64,000 nucleotides of DNA from Rhabdophis nuchalis (taxonomy: Eukaryota > Chordata > Lepidosauria > Squamata > Natricidae): the NCBI GenBank assembly GCA_039707465.1, contig CM077652.1, positions 38,825,118-38,889,117 on the forward strand. Reading direction: 5' to 3'. Shown here in pieces: positions 50,400 to 60,344 of this stretch (position 1 is the first letter of the stretch; each line of letters starts with the position of its first letter). The notes under the pieces were generated by a model, which ran no database searches, had not been told where the DNA came from, and was given only the letters and a program-made list of their open reading frames with translations. The position numbers and the translations under genes are program-made.

Positions 50400-53300
50400 C
50401 TAACCAAGGCCGGCCAAACGGAAAAGATGAGTCTTCAATTTCAGACGGAAGGAGCGGACGTCCGTGGTTGTTCTAATGGGGGGAAGGTCGTTCCAGAGGG
50501 CTGGGCCCGCCACAGAGAGAGACCTTCCCCTGGGCGTCGCCCGCTGACAGAGTCTAGTGGACGGCACCCGGAGAAGTCCCTCTCTGTGGGAGCGAATCGG
50601 CCGTGAGGATGTATGCGGCAGGATCCGATCCCGCAGATAGCTAGGTCCCGAGCCATGGAGCGCTTTAAAAATGATGACTAATACCTTGAAGCGCACCCGG
50701 AAGACGACAGGCAGCCAGTGCAGCTCGCGCAGAAGTGGAGTTATGTGGGCAAATCTGGAGGTACCCAAGATTGCCCGCGCGGCTGCATTCTGAACCATCT
50801 GAAGTCTCCGGGTGCACCTCAAGGGGAGCCCCATGTAGAGAGAGTTACAATAGTCCAGTCGCGATGTCACGAGAGCATGAGTGACTGTGCGAAGGGCGTC
50901 CCGATCCAATAGGGGGCGCAACTGGCGAACCAGGCGAACCTGGTAAAACGCCCTCCTGGCCACGGCTGTCACTTGATCTTCCATGGACAGCCGGGCATCC
51001 AGGAGGACACCCAAGTTGCGCGCCCCATCCACAGGGGCAAGATGTTCGCCCCCTATGGCCAGCGATGGAGTCAGCTGGTTGAATCGGGCAGCCGGAAACC
51101 ACAGCCACTCGGTCTTGGTCGGGTTGAGCCTGAGTCCGTTACTTCCCATCCAGATCCGCACGGCTTCCAGGCACTGGCACATCACTGCTACGGCATCGTT
51201 GGGGTGGTTTGGGGTAGAAATGTACAGCTGTGTATCATCAGCGTACAGATGGTACTCTACCCCAAAACCACGGATGATCTCACCCAGCGGCTTCATATAT
51301 GTGTTAAACAGGAGAGGCGAGAGGACCGACCCCTGAGGCACCCCACATGTGAGGGGTCTCGAGGTCGACCTCTGCTCTCCTGTCAACACAAATTGCGATT
51401 GGCCAGAGAGGTAGGAGGAGAACCACCGTAAGACGGTGCCTCCCACCCCCAACCCCCCCAGCCGATGCAATAGGATACCATGGTCGATGGTATCAAAAGC
51501 CACCGAGAGGTCTAATAGGACCAGGATGGAGGAACAACCCCCATCTCTGGCCCTCCAGAGATCATCGACCAACGCGACCAATGCCGTCTCAGTGCTATGC
51601 CTGGGCCGAAAGCCGGACTGGCGCGGGTCTAGATAATCAATTTCCTCCAGGTGACGGGGAAACTGTTGTGCCACCACACTCTCAACAATCTTCGCCAAAA
51701 AGGGAAGGTTGGAGACTGGACGATAGTTGTTTAATAAAGCTGGGTCCAAAGAGGGCTTCTTAAGGAGGGGCCTCACCATAGCCTCTTTTAGGGAAGCAGG
51801 CAAGGAACCCTCACTTAAGGATGCGTTGACAACCTCTTGGAGCCAGCCTCGTGTCACCTCCCAGGATGCCAGTACAAGCCAGGAGGGACACGGGTCCAAT
51901 AAACATGTGGTGGCTCGCAGTCGCCCACGTAGCCTGTCCATATCCTCGGAAGCAACGGAGTCAAACTCCTCCCAAACAAGATCTGTCTCGTGGCATCCCA
52001 CTGGACCATCAATGGGGGCTAGCTCGTTCTGTATCTGAGCGATTTTCTCCTGCAGAAAAGTCACAAATTCCTCTGCTCTGCCCTGTAGCGGGGCTTCCCG
52101 CACCCTCTGTTGAAGGAGGGAGCGGGTCACCCTGAACAGGGCGGCAGGGCGGTTTTCTGCGGATGCTATGAGAGTGGCACAATGATGACGTTTGGCCACT
52201 CTCAGCGCCACAATGTAAGTCCGTAACTGGGCTCTTACTTGTGTCCGGTCAGATTCAGAACGGGTATACCTCCATCTTCTCTCTAGGCATCTCTTGTGGC
52301 GTTTCATCACCCTCAGCTCCTCGGTAAACCAAGGAGCCGGGGCGACACGTCGCCACAAGAGAGGCCGCAAGGGCGCGACCCGATCCAAGGCCCCCGTGGT
52401 CGCAGTATTCCATGCGGCCACGAGGTCCTCCATCGGGGCGTGGGTCAGGGATACAGGAAGTGGCCCAAGCGCCGCCTGGAACCCATCCGGGTCCATAAGG
52501 CGCCTGGGGCGGAACCAGATCGGTGGCTCTGGTTCCGCCTCCCCGCGGAGGGGAGCAGCGGTCGGAAAGTCGAGCTGGAGAAGTGAGTGGTCTGACCATG
52601 ACAAGGGCGTGATGACTATATCCCCTGTACCCAGATCACTCTTCCATTGGCCAGAGACAAAGATGAGATCCGGTGTGTGTCCACCCTCGTGGGTGGGGCC
52701 TTGAATTAATTGGGTCAGGTCCATGGCCGTCATGGAAGCCATGAACTCCCGAGCTGCCACGGATGATTCGCCCACCGATGGCAGATTAAAGTCCCCCATG
52801 ACCAAAAGTCTGGGGGTCTCCACTGCCACCGTAGCGATCACCTCCAGGAGCTCGGGCAGGGCTGCTGCTACATAGCGGGGAGCCAGGTATACAACCAGCA
52901 AGCCCAACTGCCTCCCTAGGCCCCACTTCACGCAGAGGGACTCACAACCGGTGGTCTGTGGCACAATGGTCTCTCTCGGCTCAAGACCTTCCTTTATTAT
53001 GACCGCCACCCCACCACCCCTACCTAGGGCCCGGGGCTGATGAAAAGCGCGGTAGCCTGGTGGGCACATTTCAACGAGGGGGAGTCCACCCTCGTGGCCC
53101 AACCAGGTTTCTGCTATTCCAGCCAGGTCCGGCTCCCCCTCTGACACAAGGTCATGGATGAGGGGGGCTTTGTTGACAATGGACCTGGCGTTACAGAACA
53201 TCAGCCTCAGGCCCTGGCTCTGTATTCCCTGACCACCTAGCCTGCGGGGGTTGTGGCACCTGACCGTTTGCAACCAACAGCCACGTGTCCCCAACCGGGA

Positions 53301-53648
53301 GGATGGAACTTGCCTCCCCTCGGACCTGCCTCTCCCCACGACCTTCTGAATGGAAATGCCCTCCGCCGGAACGACTCGTGTTCCTCCCCCCCTCACGGAT
53401 TCTTCCGCTTCCTTCCGTCGCCTGTTGGCCTGGCCCTCTCTCTCTAACTGTACATACCCTCCCTCCTCCTCCCTGGAACCCCCTAAAACCCGCATTAAAA
53501 ACCTCCCTAAAAAACCCCTCAACCTGCGCTTCGCCCACCTCTCAGGAATAATCAATCCGTCCTCAAGGTGGGCCCGTGATAAACAAGAGGGCCAGGCCTG
53601 CGAGAGGGGAGACTCTCGCAGGCCAAGGAGGTCGCGCCTAGAGTACAC
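50400..53648 (-). CDS. L2-group LINE ORF2 (endonuclease-reverse transcriptase), intact 1082 codons
   Basis: Replication protein of a non-LTR retrotransposon: nicks the target and reverse-transcribes its own RNA. In order: a basic N-terminal leader (MYSRRDLLGLRESPLSQAWP); AP endonuclease from about residue 165 (LRLMFCNARSIVNKAPLIHD, IAETWLGHEGG, VMGDFNLPSVG, SWSDHSLLQLDFP with the catalytic SDH); a linker (LRVMKRHKRCLERRWRYTRS); RT with NYRPVSNLPFLAKIVE, SGFRPRHSTETALVALVDDL, LDLSVAFDTIDHG, CGVPQGSVLSPLLF and YHLYADDTQLYIS; then the C-terminal region ending RLKLKTHLFRLAGLG-like text. A one-residue gap occurs at LPP-IRTTT. All catalytic landmarks are present, so it may be recently active. The true start could be upstream or at this Met. 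Confidence 0.92.
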   Translation of the reverse strand: MYSRRDLLGLRESPLSQAWPSCLSRAHLEDGLIIPERWAKRRLRGFLGRFLMRVLGGSREEEGGYVQLEREGQANRRRKEAEESVRGGGTRVVPAEGISIQKVVGRGRSEGRQVPSSRLGTRGCWLQTVRCHNPRRLGGQGIQSQGLRLMFCNARSIVNKAPLIHDLVSEGEPDLAGIAETWLGHEGGLPLVEMCPPGYRAFHQPRALGRGGGVAVIIKEGLEPRETIVPQTTGCESLCVKWGLGRQLGLLVVYLAPRYVAAALPELLEVIATVAVETPRLLVMGDFNLPSVGESSVAAREFMASMTAMDLTQLIQGPTHEGGHTPDLIFVSGQWKSDLGTGDIVITPLSWSDHSLLQLDFPTAAPLRGEAEPEPPIWFRPRRLMDPDGFQAALGPLPVSLTHAPMEDLVAAWNTATTGALDRVAPLRPLLWRRVAPAPWFTEELRVMKRHKRCLERRWRYTRSESDRTQVRAQLRTYIVALRVAKRHHCATLIASAENRPAALFRVTRSLLQQRVREAPLQGRAEEFVTFLQEKIAQIQNELAPIDGPVGCHETDLVWEEFDSVASEDMDRLRGRLRATTCLLDPCPSWLVLASWEVTRGWLQEVVNASLSEGSLPASLKEAMVRPLLKKPSLDPALLNNYRPVSNLPFLAKIVESVVAQQFPRHLEEIDYLDPRQSGFRPRHSTETALVALVDDLWRARDGGCSSILVLLDLSVAFDTIDHGILLHRLGGLGVGGTVLRWFSSYLSGQSQFVLTGEQRSTSRPLTCGVPQGSVLSPLLFNTYMKPLGEIIRGFGVEYHLYADDTQLYISTPNHPNDAVAVMCQCLEAVRIWMGSNGLRLNPTKTEWLWFPAARFNQLTPSLAIGGEHLAPVDGARNLGVLLDARLSMEDQVTAVARRAFYQVRLVRQLRPLLDRDALRTVTHALVTSRLDYCNSLYMGLPLRCTRRLQMVQNAAARAILGTSRFAHITPLLRELHWLPVVFRVRFKVLVIIFKALHGSGPSYLRDRILPHTSSRPIRSHREGLLRVPSTRLCQRATPRGRSLSVAGPALWNDLPPIRTTTDVRSFRLKLKTHLFRLAGLG

Positions 53649-53719
53649 GATAAAACCTCAGGGTGGTTTCAAACCAGGAAGGCAAAAATACAAGTCCGAA
53701 ATAAGTGGCTGAGTGCAGA

Positions 53720-53748
53720 GTGTTATTCAGGGGGGGGGGGGGGGGTAA
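53720..53748 (-). repeat. Poly-G run in the L2 5' UTR
   Basis: About 17 consecutive G at 53730-53746 just upstream (minus strand) of the ORF. Confidence 0.8.
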
Positions 53749-54366
53749 AGTCAGAATCAAGAGTCTTATGGATGGGGGGATCAAGTCCAATCCCATTACA
53801 GGCCCCATCCATCTGTCCTTCCGACCATGGGGGCTTAGTTCGTAACAGCCCTCTAATGGCCAAGATGTTATGAGCCAGCCAGCCTCCACCAGTCTCGGGC
53901 ACTCACACCATGATGTCCTTGTGATCTTCCTGAAACGTCCTCGGCCAAATCCATCTTTCCCCAGCTGGATGCAGATGTTATGTGCTGGGCTGCTCCACCA
54001 AACATACCGCTTCTTCCATCATCAGCTCTCCCTTTCCATCGCCACCAGCTCCTCGCCATCTCCGTCCATCTCACCATCCATCTACATCCGTCTCTCTCAC
54101 TCCAGCATTCCATCTCCTTCCATCACCTTCCATCTCTCCTCCTCTCCATCTCTCTCTTTCGCCTTCTCCTCCTCCATCCCTTCTGCTTCATCCAACTCCT
54201 CAGCATTCCCAACATTCCGAACCTCAGCACCTTCTTTCTTCCACCCTTCCTCTCTAGGAGCATTCCTCGCCGGTGGGGGTGGATGTTTCGGGCCCAGAAC
54301 CAGGGTATGACCGCACGACCTGCCACTAGTCGTGCGGCCCGATGGTAGCTCTCCTGGCCTGGACCC

Positions 54367-54550
54367 CTGGGCCCCTCTCGCTGCCCGTGATGAAATCCGC
54401 GTCCCGGCTTGCGGCCTGCCTCTCACCTTCTGGCCGCGCCGGGACGCTCTGGGCAGCAGACGAGCCCCTCTCGCCACCCGTGGTGAATCCACATCCCGGC
54501 TTGCGGCCTGCCTCTCTTCTTCCGGCCGCGCCGGGACGCTCTAGGCCGCG
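54367..54550 (-). repeat. Two about 92-bp tandem monomers in the L2 5' UTR
   Basis: cccggcttgcggcctgcctctc starts at 54403 and at 54495, followed by ccttctggccgcgccgggac / cttcttccggccgcgccggg. Period 92 bp, versus 116 bp in the other full-length copy. Confidence 0.8.
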
Positions 54551-54765
54551 ACCAGGCCGAGCCGATCTTCTCTGCTCTCCCGTCGCCCAAACAGCTCGCC
54601 CTTCAACTCCGGGCGGCTCGGCGCGACGACGGGAGAGTCGGCTTGTCAAGCCAGCCCTCCAGGATGGTGAGCGAGGGCTGGCAGCATCTTCCTGGGGGTA
54701 AAACCACCCCCGGAGGCTTCTCCGGCTCTCAGAGCGCGACCGCCATGTTGCGCATGCGCAGATTA

Positions 54766-56745
54766 TATTATTAGGATAGGGTAAGGGATATAGGTAAGGT
54801 AAAATACAAAGAAATTTTGAGAACTTTCAGGACGGAATCGCTGGCCCCTCCAGGGCCTCTTAATAAAACATTGGTAATACATTTTTCAATATACTACAAG
54901 ATGGAAGTGAGTGCATACATCATAAATTCTAAATTCTAAACTCTATGCTGGCAGACATGTACAAACATCCAGATAAAAAATTACATTGGGCTAGTAAAAA
55001 AAAAAAAAGAAACCAAACAAATTCATTTTTTAGATCTAAGTCTCTTGGCAATTACATCTTCCTGCGCTCCTTTCTGGCCCCCAGCGGGCGGGGCCGTGGC
55101 CCCCCCTGCCCCTCCCAAATCTTCACCCAGGATAGAGGAATGTTTTTTAAGAAAGGCTTCCACCTCAGCAACTGTTTTAATCCTAACTCTCCCTCCTTCC
55201 CAGAACACCAACATCCCTTCGGGCGTCGCCCACTTAAACCAAATCCCGTGGTCAAACAATTTTTTAAATAAGAAGGAAAACTTCCTTCTCATCTCTCTAA
55301 TCTTTTTAGGGATCTGTTTCAAGATAGCGACTTCTTTCTGCTGGTAAATTAACGGACCACCTCTCTGAGCCTTCAAAATTTCCTCTCTGGTTGACCTCCT
55401 AACAAATTTAATATGTATCTCTCTGGGTACCTCATTTATCCTGGCATATGCAGAATTTATTCTGTAGGCTAGGTCAATATCCCCCCTGATCTCATCTTTG
55501 GGTTTATGCAAATATTCTGCTAAAATTGTACTCATGAGATCAGGAAGACATTCACCATCTACCTCAGAAACGTTCTGAAATCTTAAAAAGTATGACATTC
55601 TTTCAAAATCCATCCTTGACATATGCCCAGTTAATTCTCCAACTTCAGTTTTAACATTTTTAAGTTCCCCCTTTGCCCCAGCCAGCCCCCCCTCCAATTC
55701 CTCGGTCTTCTGTATATTCTCCTTTAGTTGTTTCTGTGTTTCCATAAGTCCCTGTCTGAAATCCTTATTTTCTTGTCTTAGTCCTTTAATTTCCTGCACC
55801 AAAGTTTGTAACACTTCTTCCAGAGCTGTCATTCTTCTTTCCAGTCCTGCCACTTCTGATGTGATAGAAGCCATGGTAAACTGTTAAAATCCGTGCCACT
55901 AAGATGGCGTTTTTTGGGTGGGGCCGCTGTGGCAAGTCAGAAGAACAAGGTCCAAATCAAAGTTGTAGAAAGTTTATAAAATCCCCAAAGAGAGCAAGTT
56001 GCAAAATCAATTATTCAAACAAAGGAGGCACTCTAGAGAAGGAATCAATCAATCCAAAAATTTCTTCATTGGTAGAGAGAGGCAGTCCAAATCATCAAGA
56101 AACGTTGGTATTTTTCCACAAACAAAAATAACTATTCAGGAACAAAGGGAAGCCATCTTCCGCCGCCCTGCCTGGGAACCAGCCGGAGAAAGTCAAAGAT
56201 ACAATTGTTTCAAGCCAACCGGACTTAGATACATTTGTATATACAAGCCGCAAACTGCTTTCACTTGCTTAGAAAAAAAAAAGCCGGATACAAAATAACT
56301 CCCTCGCAACGAGGAATCATTTCTAACCGCCGCTGTTAAACCGAGGGGGGGTTTAACAAACAAACACCCCCCTCCACAGTTCTTTCAGTCCAGGCTGCCA
56401 GCAAAGAAAAATAGTTTAAAAAAGCACTCACTTTCCCTCTCGCCGCCAAAGCCCCGGAAGGCTTCCGACCCGCCTTCAGCTCTCTCCAAATTTGTTAATT
56501 GTTGCCAACCTCCGTTGGCGAAGGGAACCAAGCCCCCCGCAGCATGCCCCCTTCCTCCTGGGCTGAAGACCCGGACCGCCTCCCAGCTGCCGCCAGGATG
56601 GACCAGCCCAGGCAAGCCAGTCCTGCAGAGGGCCCCCCCCAAAAGAAAAAAAGGGGGTGCCCCGCCCCGTTAGGGGCCGAAAGAGGGACAAAACGGCGGA
56701 CGAACCCCAGAGTTCGTCCGTCGCCGCCAGAAGCGGAACAGGAAG
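54766..56745 (-). mobile_element. L1 5' half (5' UTR and ORF1) of the TSD-flanked L1
   Basis: From the TSD at 56746 leftward on the minus strand: a GC-rich 5' UTR (56340-56745), a spacer, ORF1 (55023-55874), then about 250 bp of AT-rich sequence ending where the L2 starts. ORF2 is not present: nothing between 54766 and 55022, nor at 50157-50200, encodes endonuclease or RT. Confidence 0.85.
55023..55874 (-). CDS. L1 ORF1p, intact 283 codons
   Basis: RNA-binding chaperone of L1. Residues 1-105 form a heptad-rich coiled coil (LERRMTALEEVLQTLVQEIK, QLKENIQKTEELEGGL). The RRM begins near residue 110 (MSRMDFERMSYFLRFQNVSE, DIDLAYRINSAYAR, REIHIKFVRRSTREEIL), and the C-terminal domain follows (KEVAILKQIPKKIREMRRKF, WFKWATPEGMLVFWEGGRVR). 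The tail is Gly/Ala/Lys-rich. No stop or frameshift, which implies a young copy. Confidence 0.92.
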   Translation of the reverse strand: MASITSEVAGLERRMTALEEVLQTLVQEIKGLRQENKDFRQGLMETQKQLKENIQKTEELEGGLAGAKGELKNVKTEVGELTGHMSRMDFERMSYFLRFQNVSEVDGECLPDLMSTILAEYLHKPKDEIRGDIDLAYRINSAYARINEVPREIHIKFVRRSTREEILKAQRGGPLIYQQKEVAILKQIPKKIREMRRKFSFLFKKLFDHGIWFKWATPEGMLVFWEGGRVRIKTVAEVEAFLKKHSSILGEDLGGAGGATAPPAGGQKGAQEDVIAKRLRSKK

Positions 56746-56763
56746 TCAATTTGTTAATATCTT
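56746..56763. repeat. 18-bp target-site duplication, right copy
   Basis: tcaatttgttaatatctt, identical to 50139-50156. In the DIRS gag frame it encodes DINKL on the minus strand. Confidence 0.92.
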
Positions 56764-56916
56764 GATGTGATCTAGTGTCACCTGGAGGGATCCTTTCCTG
56801 TAGTTGCTTCAAGCAGAATAATGAAGCTCTATTAAAAAAGGAGGCTGCCATGGAAGCTTTAACAGCCCTGGTGGGGTTAAGTTCATCCCAGTCTAACTTA
56901 TCAATTATTGCTTGTA
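56764..56916 (-). pseudogene. DIRS gag, proximal part
   Basis: On the minus strand reads LDWDELNPTRAVKASMAASF and NRASLFCLKQLQERIPPGD, then continues across the target-site duplication into KAAMEFSADATL at 50138. The gag frame is seamless once the L1 and one copy of the duplication are disregarded. A single TGG-to-TAG change lies farther on. Confidence 0.72.
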
Positions 56917-56995
56917 ACTATACAAAGATTTCTATCTCAAATTTACTATAATCTTATCTTGTTTATTCCTTACATTGGTTCCTTAAGTAATCTGT

Positions 56996-59230
56996 CTAGT
57001 TAGTTCCCTTGGTATCCATTAGTCTGCTACTATACCATGAGTACCATCTATTCCAGCTTTTAAAGAAAATCGAGTCTTGCCTATCTTTTAGGATGTATGT
57101 TAATTTGTCAGATTCTGCGCAGTTAAATTTTTTTGCTATAATTAACTGATCTGGCGGTAAGTTGGTATCTTTCCAGTATTGTGCAATGGCCATCCTGGTC
57201 GCTGTTACTATATGAGAGAAAAGATACCAATCTTGATTTTTAATTTCGTTTGATTTTATGCCTAGCAGATAAAGGTCGGGTTTGAGTGGAAAGTTCACAC
57301 CTGCTATTTCCAAAAGCCAAATTTGTATTTTTTTCCAAAGTTGAATAATTATTGGGCAAGTCCACCATTGGTGAAAGAATGTACCTCTGGCTGTCTTGCA
57401 CTTCCAACATCTGTCTGAGGAGTTCGGAAACATGTTTGCAATTCGGGCAGGTGCTAGACACCACCTGTATAACATTTTATATAGGTTTTCTTTTAATGAG
57501 GAAGCCAGGGTCATTTTCATAGTTTTACTCCAGATTGTTTGCCATTCCTCTAATTGAATAGTCCTCCCTATGTTCCTCCCTCAGGCAATCATGGCATCTT
57601 TGATTATCTTTTCTTCAACGTGTCGCTGCAGCAGCAGATTGTGGGCCTTAGAAATGAATTTTGTTGGTGTTCCCCAAATAATTTTATCTATAACTTGGTT
57701 TGTTGGATATATCCCAAATTCCTGTTTGTCTTTATAGTGATATGATTCAAACTCTGGAAGAATTCTTTTAGTTTTACAGGGGCCATCTGAAACAGGAAGG
57801 TCCATTTCGGAAGAATATATGCTTTTATAGCAGCTATCCTCCCTAAAAGTGAGATTGGAATTTTACTCCATCTTTCGAGCTCATTGGTCATTTCTCCCAC
57901 CAATTTATTATAATTTAGTTCCTTAATCGCAGGGCATTTATTGGTTAACCAGATTCCCAGATATTTCACTTTTTTGGCACACTCAGTTTCTATCAGTTTT
58001 TGTCGTCTCGTCATGTTTTTAACTAACATTTTAGTTTTTTGCTTATTGGTTTTTAAGCCGGCCACGTCTCCATATTCTTCTATTGCTGTAATAAGTTTAG
58101 GTCATGAGGTCATAGGGTCTTCTATCACAAAAACTAAATCATCAGCAAGTGCTTGAATTTTATATTTTTCCCCTCTGGCCTGCAGTCCTCTAATATTCTT
58201 CTCTTGCCTGAGTGTATTTAGGAGAGTCTCCAGTGTCAAAATAAATAAAAGGGGTGACAGCGGACATCCCTGTCTGGTGCCCTTACATATTGGGATCTGA
58301 TCTGATATAGGCCTGTTGAGCAGCAACCTTGCTGACTGCGTCGTATAAATGGCCTGGACCACTCGAATAAATTTAGGGCCAAATCCCATAATTTGCAGTT
58401 GTTGTATATTAAAATTCCAATTAACTATCAAATGCCAAAAAATCATGCTCATCTGTTTATCTATATGTAATTCATAATATTCTAAGCAATTGATTATCAT
58501 ACGTACATTGTCCCTCAGGTACCTATGTGGTAGAAATCCATTTTGATCCTGATGGATGAAGTTAGACAAAAACACTTTCAATCTCCCAGCCAGGATTGTT
58601 GCAAAAATTTTGTAGTCAACGTTTAGGAGCGAGATAGGTAGGTCTATAATTTTGTATTTGAGTTAAATCTGAGTCAGGTTTGGGGATTAATGAAATATAG
58701 GCTTCCGTCCATGTTTGGGGATTTCCCCCCTTTTCCAAAACTTCATTGAAGAGATCTTTCATTTGTGGGATTAAAGTTTCCCAGATGCCTTTGTATAGTT
58801 CCCCTGGGAGCCTGTCCAGGGCCTGAGGTTTTCCCACTGGCCTGCTTCCTAATGCATTTTCTATCTCTTCCACTGTAATCTTTGCGTTTAATGTATTTTT
58901 ATATGTGTCTGGGACTACTCCGAGATGTTGTTGTATAAGATAAGATTTGGTTTTATCCTCTTGCTGTTTCTCAGAGGCATAGAGTGAACCAAAGAATTCC
59001 CGTGCAATTTTTAATTTCTGTTCTGTAGTGTTTACAACTTTCCCATCTTTATCCTGAAGGGATTCTGTTCTTCTTGCCTCCGCTTCCTTCCTTAACCTAT
59101 ATGTCAACCATCTCCCTATTTTATTTGCATGTTCAAAATGAAACTGCCTACATTTCTTTACTTTTTCTGCTAATTGGTTCTGATCGAGTAGGAAGATTTC
59201 ATGTCTCAGAAGGTTTATTTTTTCCCGTGC
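56996..59230 (-). pseudogene. L1 ORF2: reverse transcriptase and C-terminal region
   Basis: Minus-strand blocks: pre-RT and RT start (58616-59107: KIAREFFGSLYASEK, LNAKITVEEIENALGSRPVG, YISLIPKPDSDLTQIQNYRP); RT palm (58102-58581: QDQNGFLPHRYLRDNVR, GTRQGCPLSPLLFILTLE, IQALADDLVFV with the catalytic DD); thumb (57688-58065: KVKYLGIWL, ISLLGRIAAIKAYILPKWTF); C-terminal cysteine motif CWKCKTARGTFFHQWWTCP (57000-57520). Frames change between blocks. Compared with GSxGxTxAxxR-type L1 RTs, the DNVRMIINCLEYY region contains a small deletion before FWHLIVNWNF. Confidence 0.88.
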
Positions 59231-59246
59231 CCTTGTATTATGTGGA

Positions 59247-59365
59247 TTTATTTATTTATTTTATTTATTAGTCAAATTTATATAACCGCACCCTCTCCCC
59301 GAAGGGACCCGGGGCGGTGCACAGGAAGTTAAAACAAACAATATAAAATATAAATAATTAATATC
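59247..59365 (-). mobile_element. L2-group LINE 3' tail inside L1 ORF2
   Basis: (TTTA)n at 59249-59270, then 'aaatttatataaccgcaccctctcc..gaagggacccggggcggtgcacagg', an L2 3' UTR end on the minus strand. About 120 bp, no coding sequence. Confidence 0.75.
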
Positions 59366-59368
59366 GAA

Positions 59369-60344
59369 TTAAATATCTATCTGAGCCTCCTTTTCTTCTT
59401 TTTGTAGTGCGGTTGCTAATTCGATTCTTTTTGCTTTATCTACCTTCCATTGTCTAGCCATGTATTTCATTGCAGCCCCCCCCCCCATCACCGCCTTAGC
59501 CGTATCCCATATATACTGCAACGAAGTATTCTGTCTTGTTTTTTTTTTTAAATGGAATTCCTTTTCAACCATTTTTACAAAATTTTCATCTTTCATAAGA
59601 TGAAATTCATACATTCTCGTCCTAGTCTGGGTGATTGCCCATTTTACTAGTAAAGGGTGGTGGTCTGCCCAGGTAGTCGAGCCAATTTCAAGAGATTCAA
59701 TGTCTTCTGCGGCCGCCACTGATGTCCAGACCATATCTATTCTTGTCCATGACTTATGCCTGGGGGAATAGTAAGTAAACTGCTTTTCCATGGGATGCAG
59801 ATCACTCCATACATCCCTTAATCCTAATTCATCCCTCAGATCTCCCCAGGTTTTAGGCAGTACTTTTTTCCGTTTTGCCTTATATCTTTGGGTGTTAGAT
59901 CCTGGCTCATAATCTTTGTTTGCATCCACTATTGCATTAAAGTCTCCGACTACATAGATATGGTCATAGTTTAATTGATTTAGTCTATCCAATAATTCTT
60001 TATAAAAGTGTGTTTGGTTTACAGATAACGAGGGCAGAATTTTACTATTAGAGATAAAAATAGGACAGAACATGGCCCTCCTAGCTAACATCTATGGAGC
60101 ATAGATGTTAGCTAGGAGGGCCATCTTTTGTCCTATTTTTATCTCTAATAGTAAAATTCTGCCCTCATTATCTGCATAAATTTGTTTTGATACTAAATTT
60201 CTTTTGTCATAAACAATTACACCTCTCTTTTTTTGTTCAGCCAGGGATGCATAGAATTTTCCCAATTTTGGACAAGTCAGGATTCTAAATTGCCTTTTTC
60301 TTATATGGACTTCTTGAAGACATATCATACTTTTCTTTTTGTAG
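59369..60344 (-). pseudogene. L1 ORF2 endonuclease domain with a snap-back duplication
   Basis: 60092-60328 gives MICLQEVHIRKRQFRIL (the CLQE catalytic motif) up to KMALLANIYAP. 59369-60091 continues with HFYKELLDRLNQLNYDHIYV, VGDFNAIVDANKD (GDFN), IDMVWTSVAAAEDIESLEIG and WADHHPLLVKW (the D-H box). Between them a 74-bp inverted copy (60023-60173) replaces a few codons. Confidence 0.88.

Larger units (their letters stand above)
50201..54765 (-). mobile_element. Full-length L2-group LINE with intact ORF
   Basis: The best-preserved L2 in the window, about 4.56 kb: (ATA)n tail at 50201-50222, 3' UTR, an uninterrupted 1082-codon ORF (50400-53648), and a 5' UTR with tandem monomers running to the TGCGCATGCGC cap at 54753-54763. 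The 5' UTR is purine-rich on the coding strand (54000-54250). No ORF1 with an esterase or coiled-coil domain is evident. Confidence 0.92.

Noticed and set aside
50139..56763. DIRS element interrupted by independent L2 and L1 insertions side by side
   Set aside because: The 18-bp duplication and the L1 3' end next to it show that the outer insertion is one L1, with the L2 nested within it.
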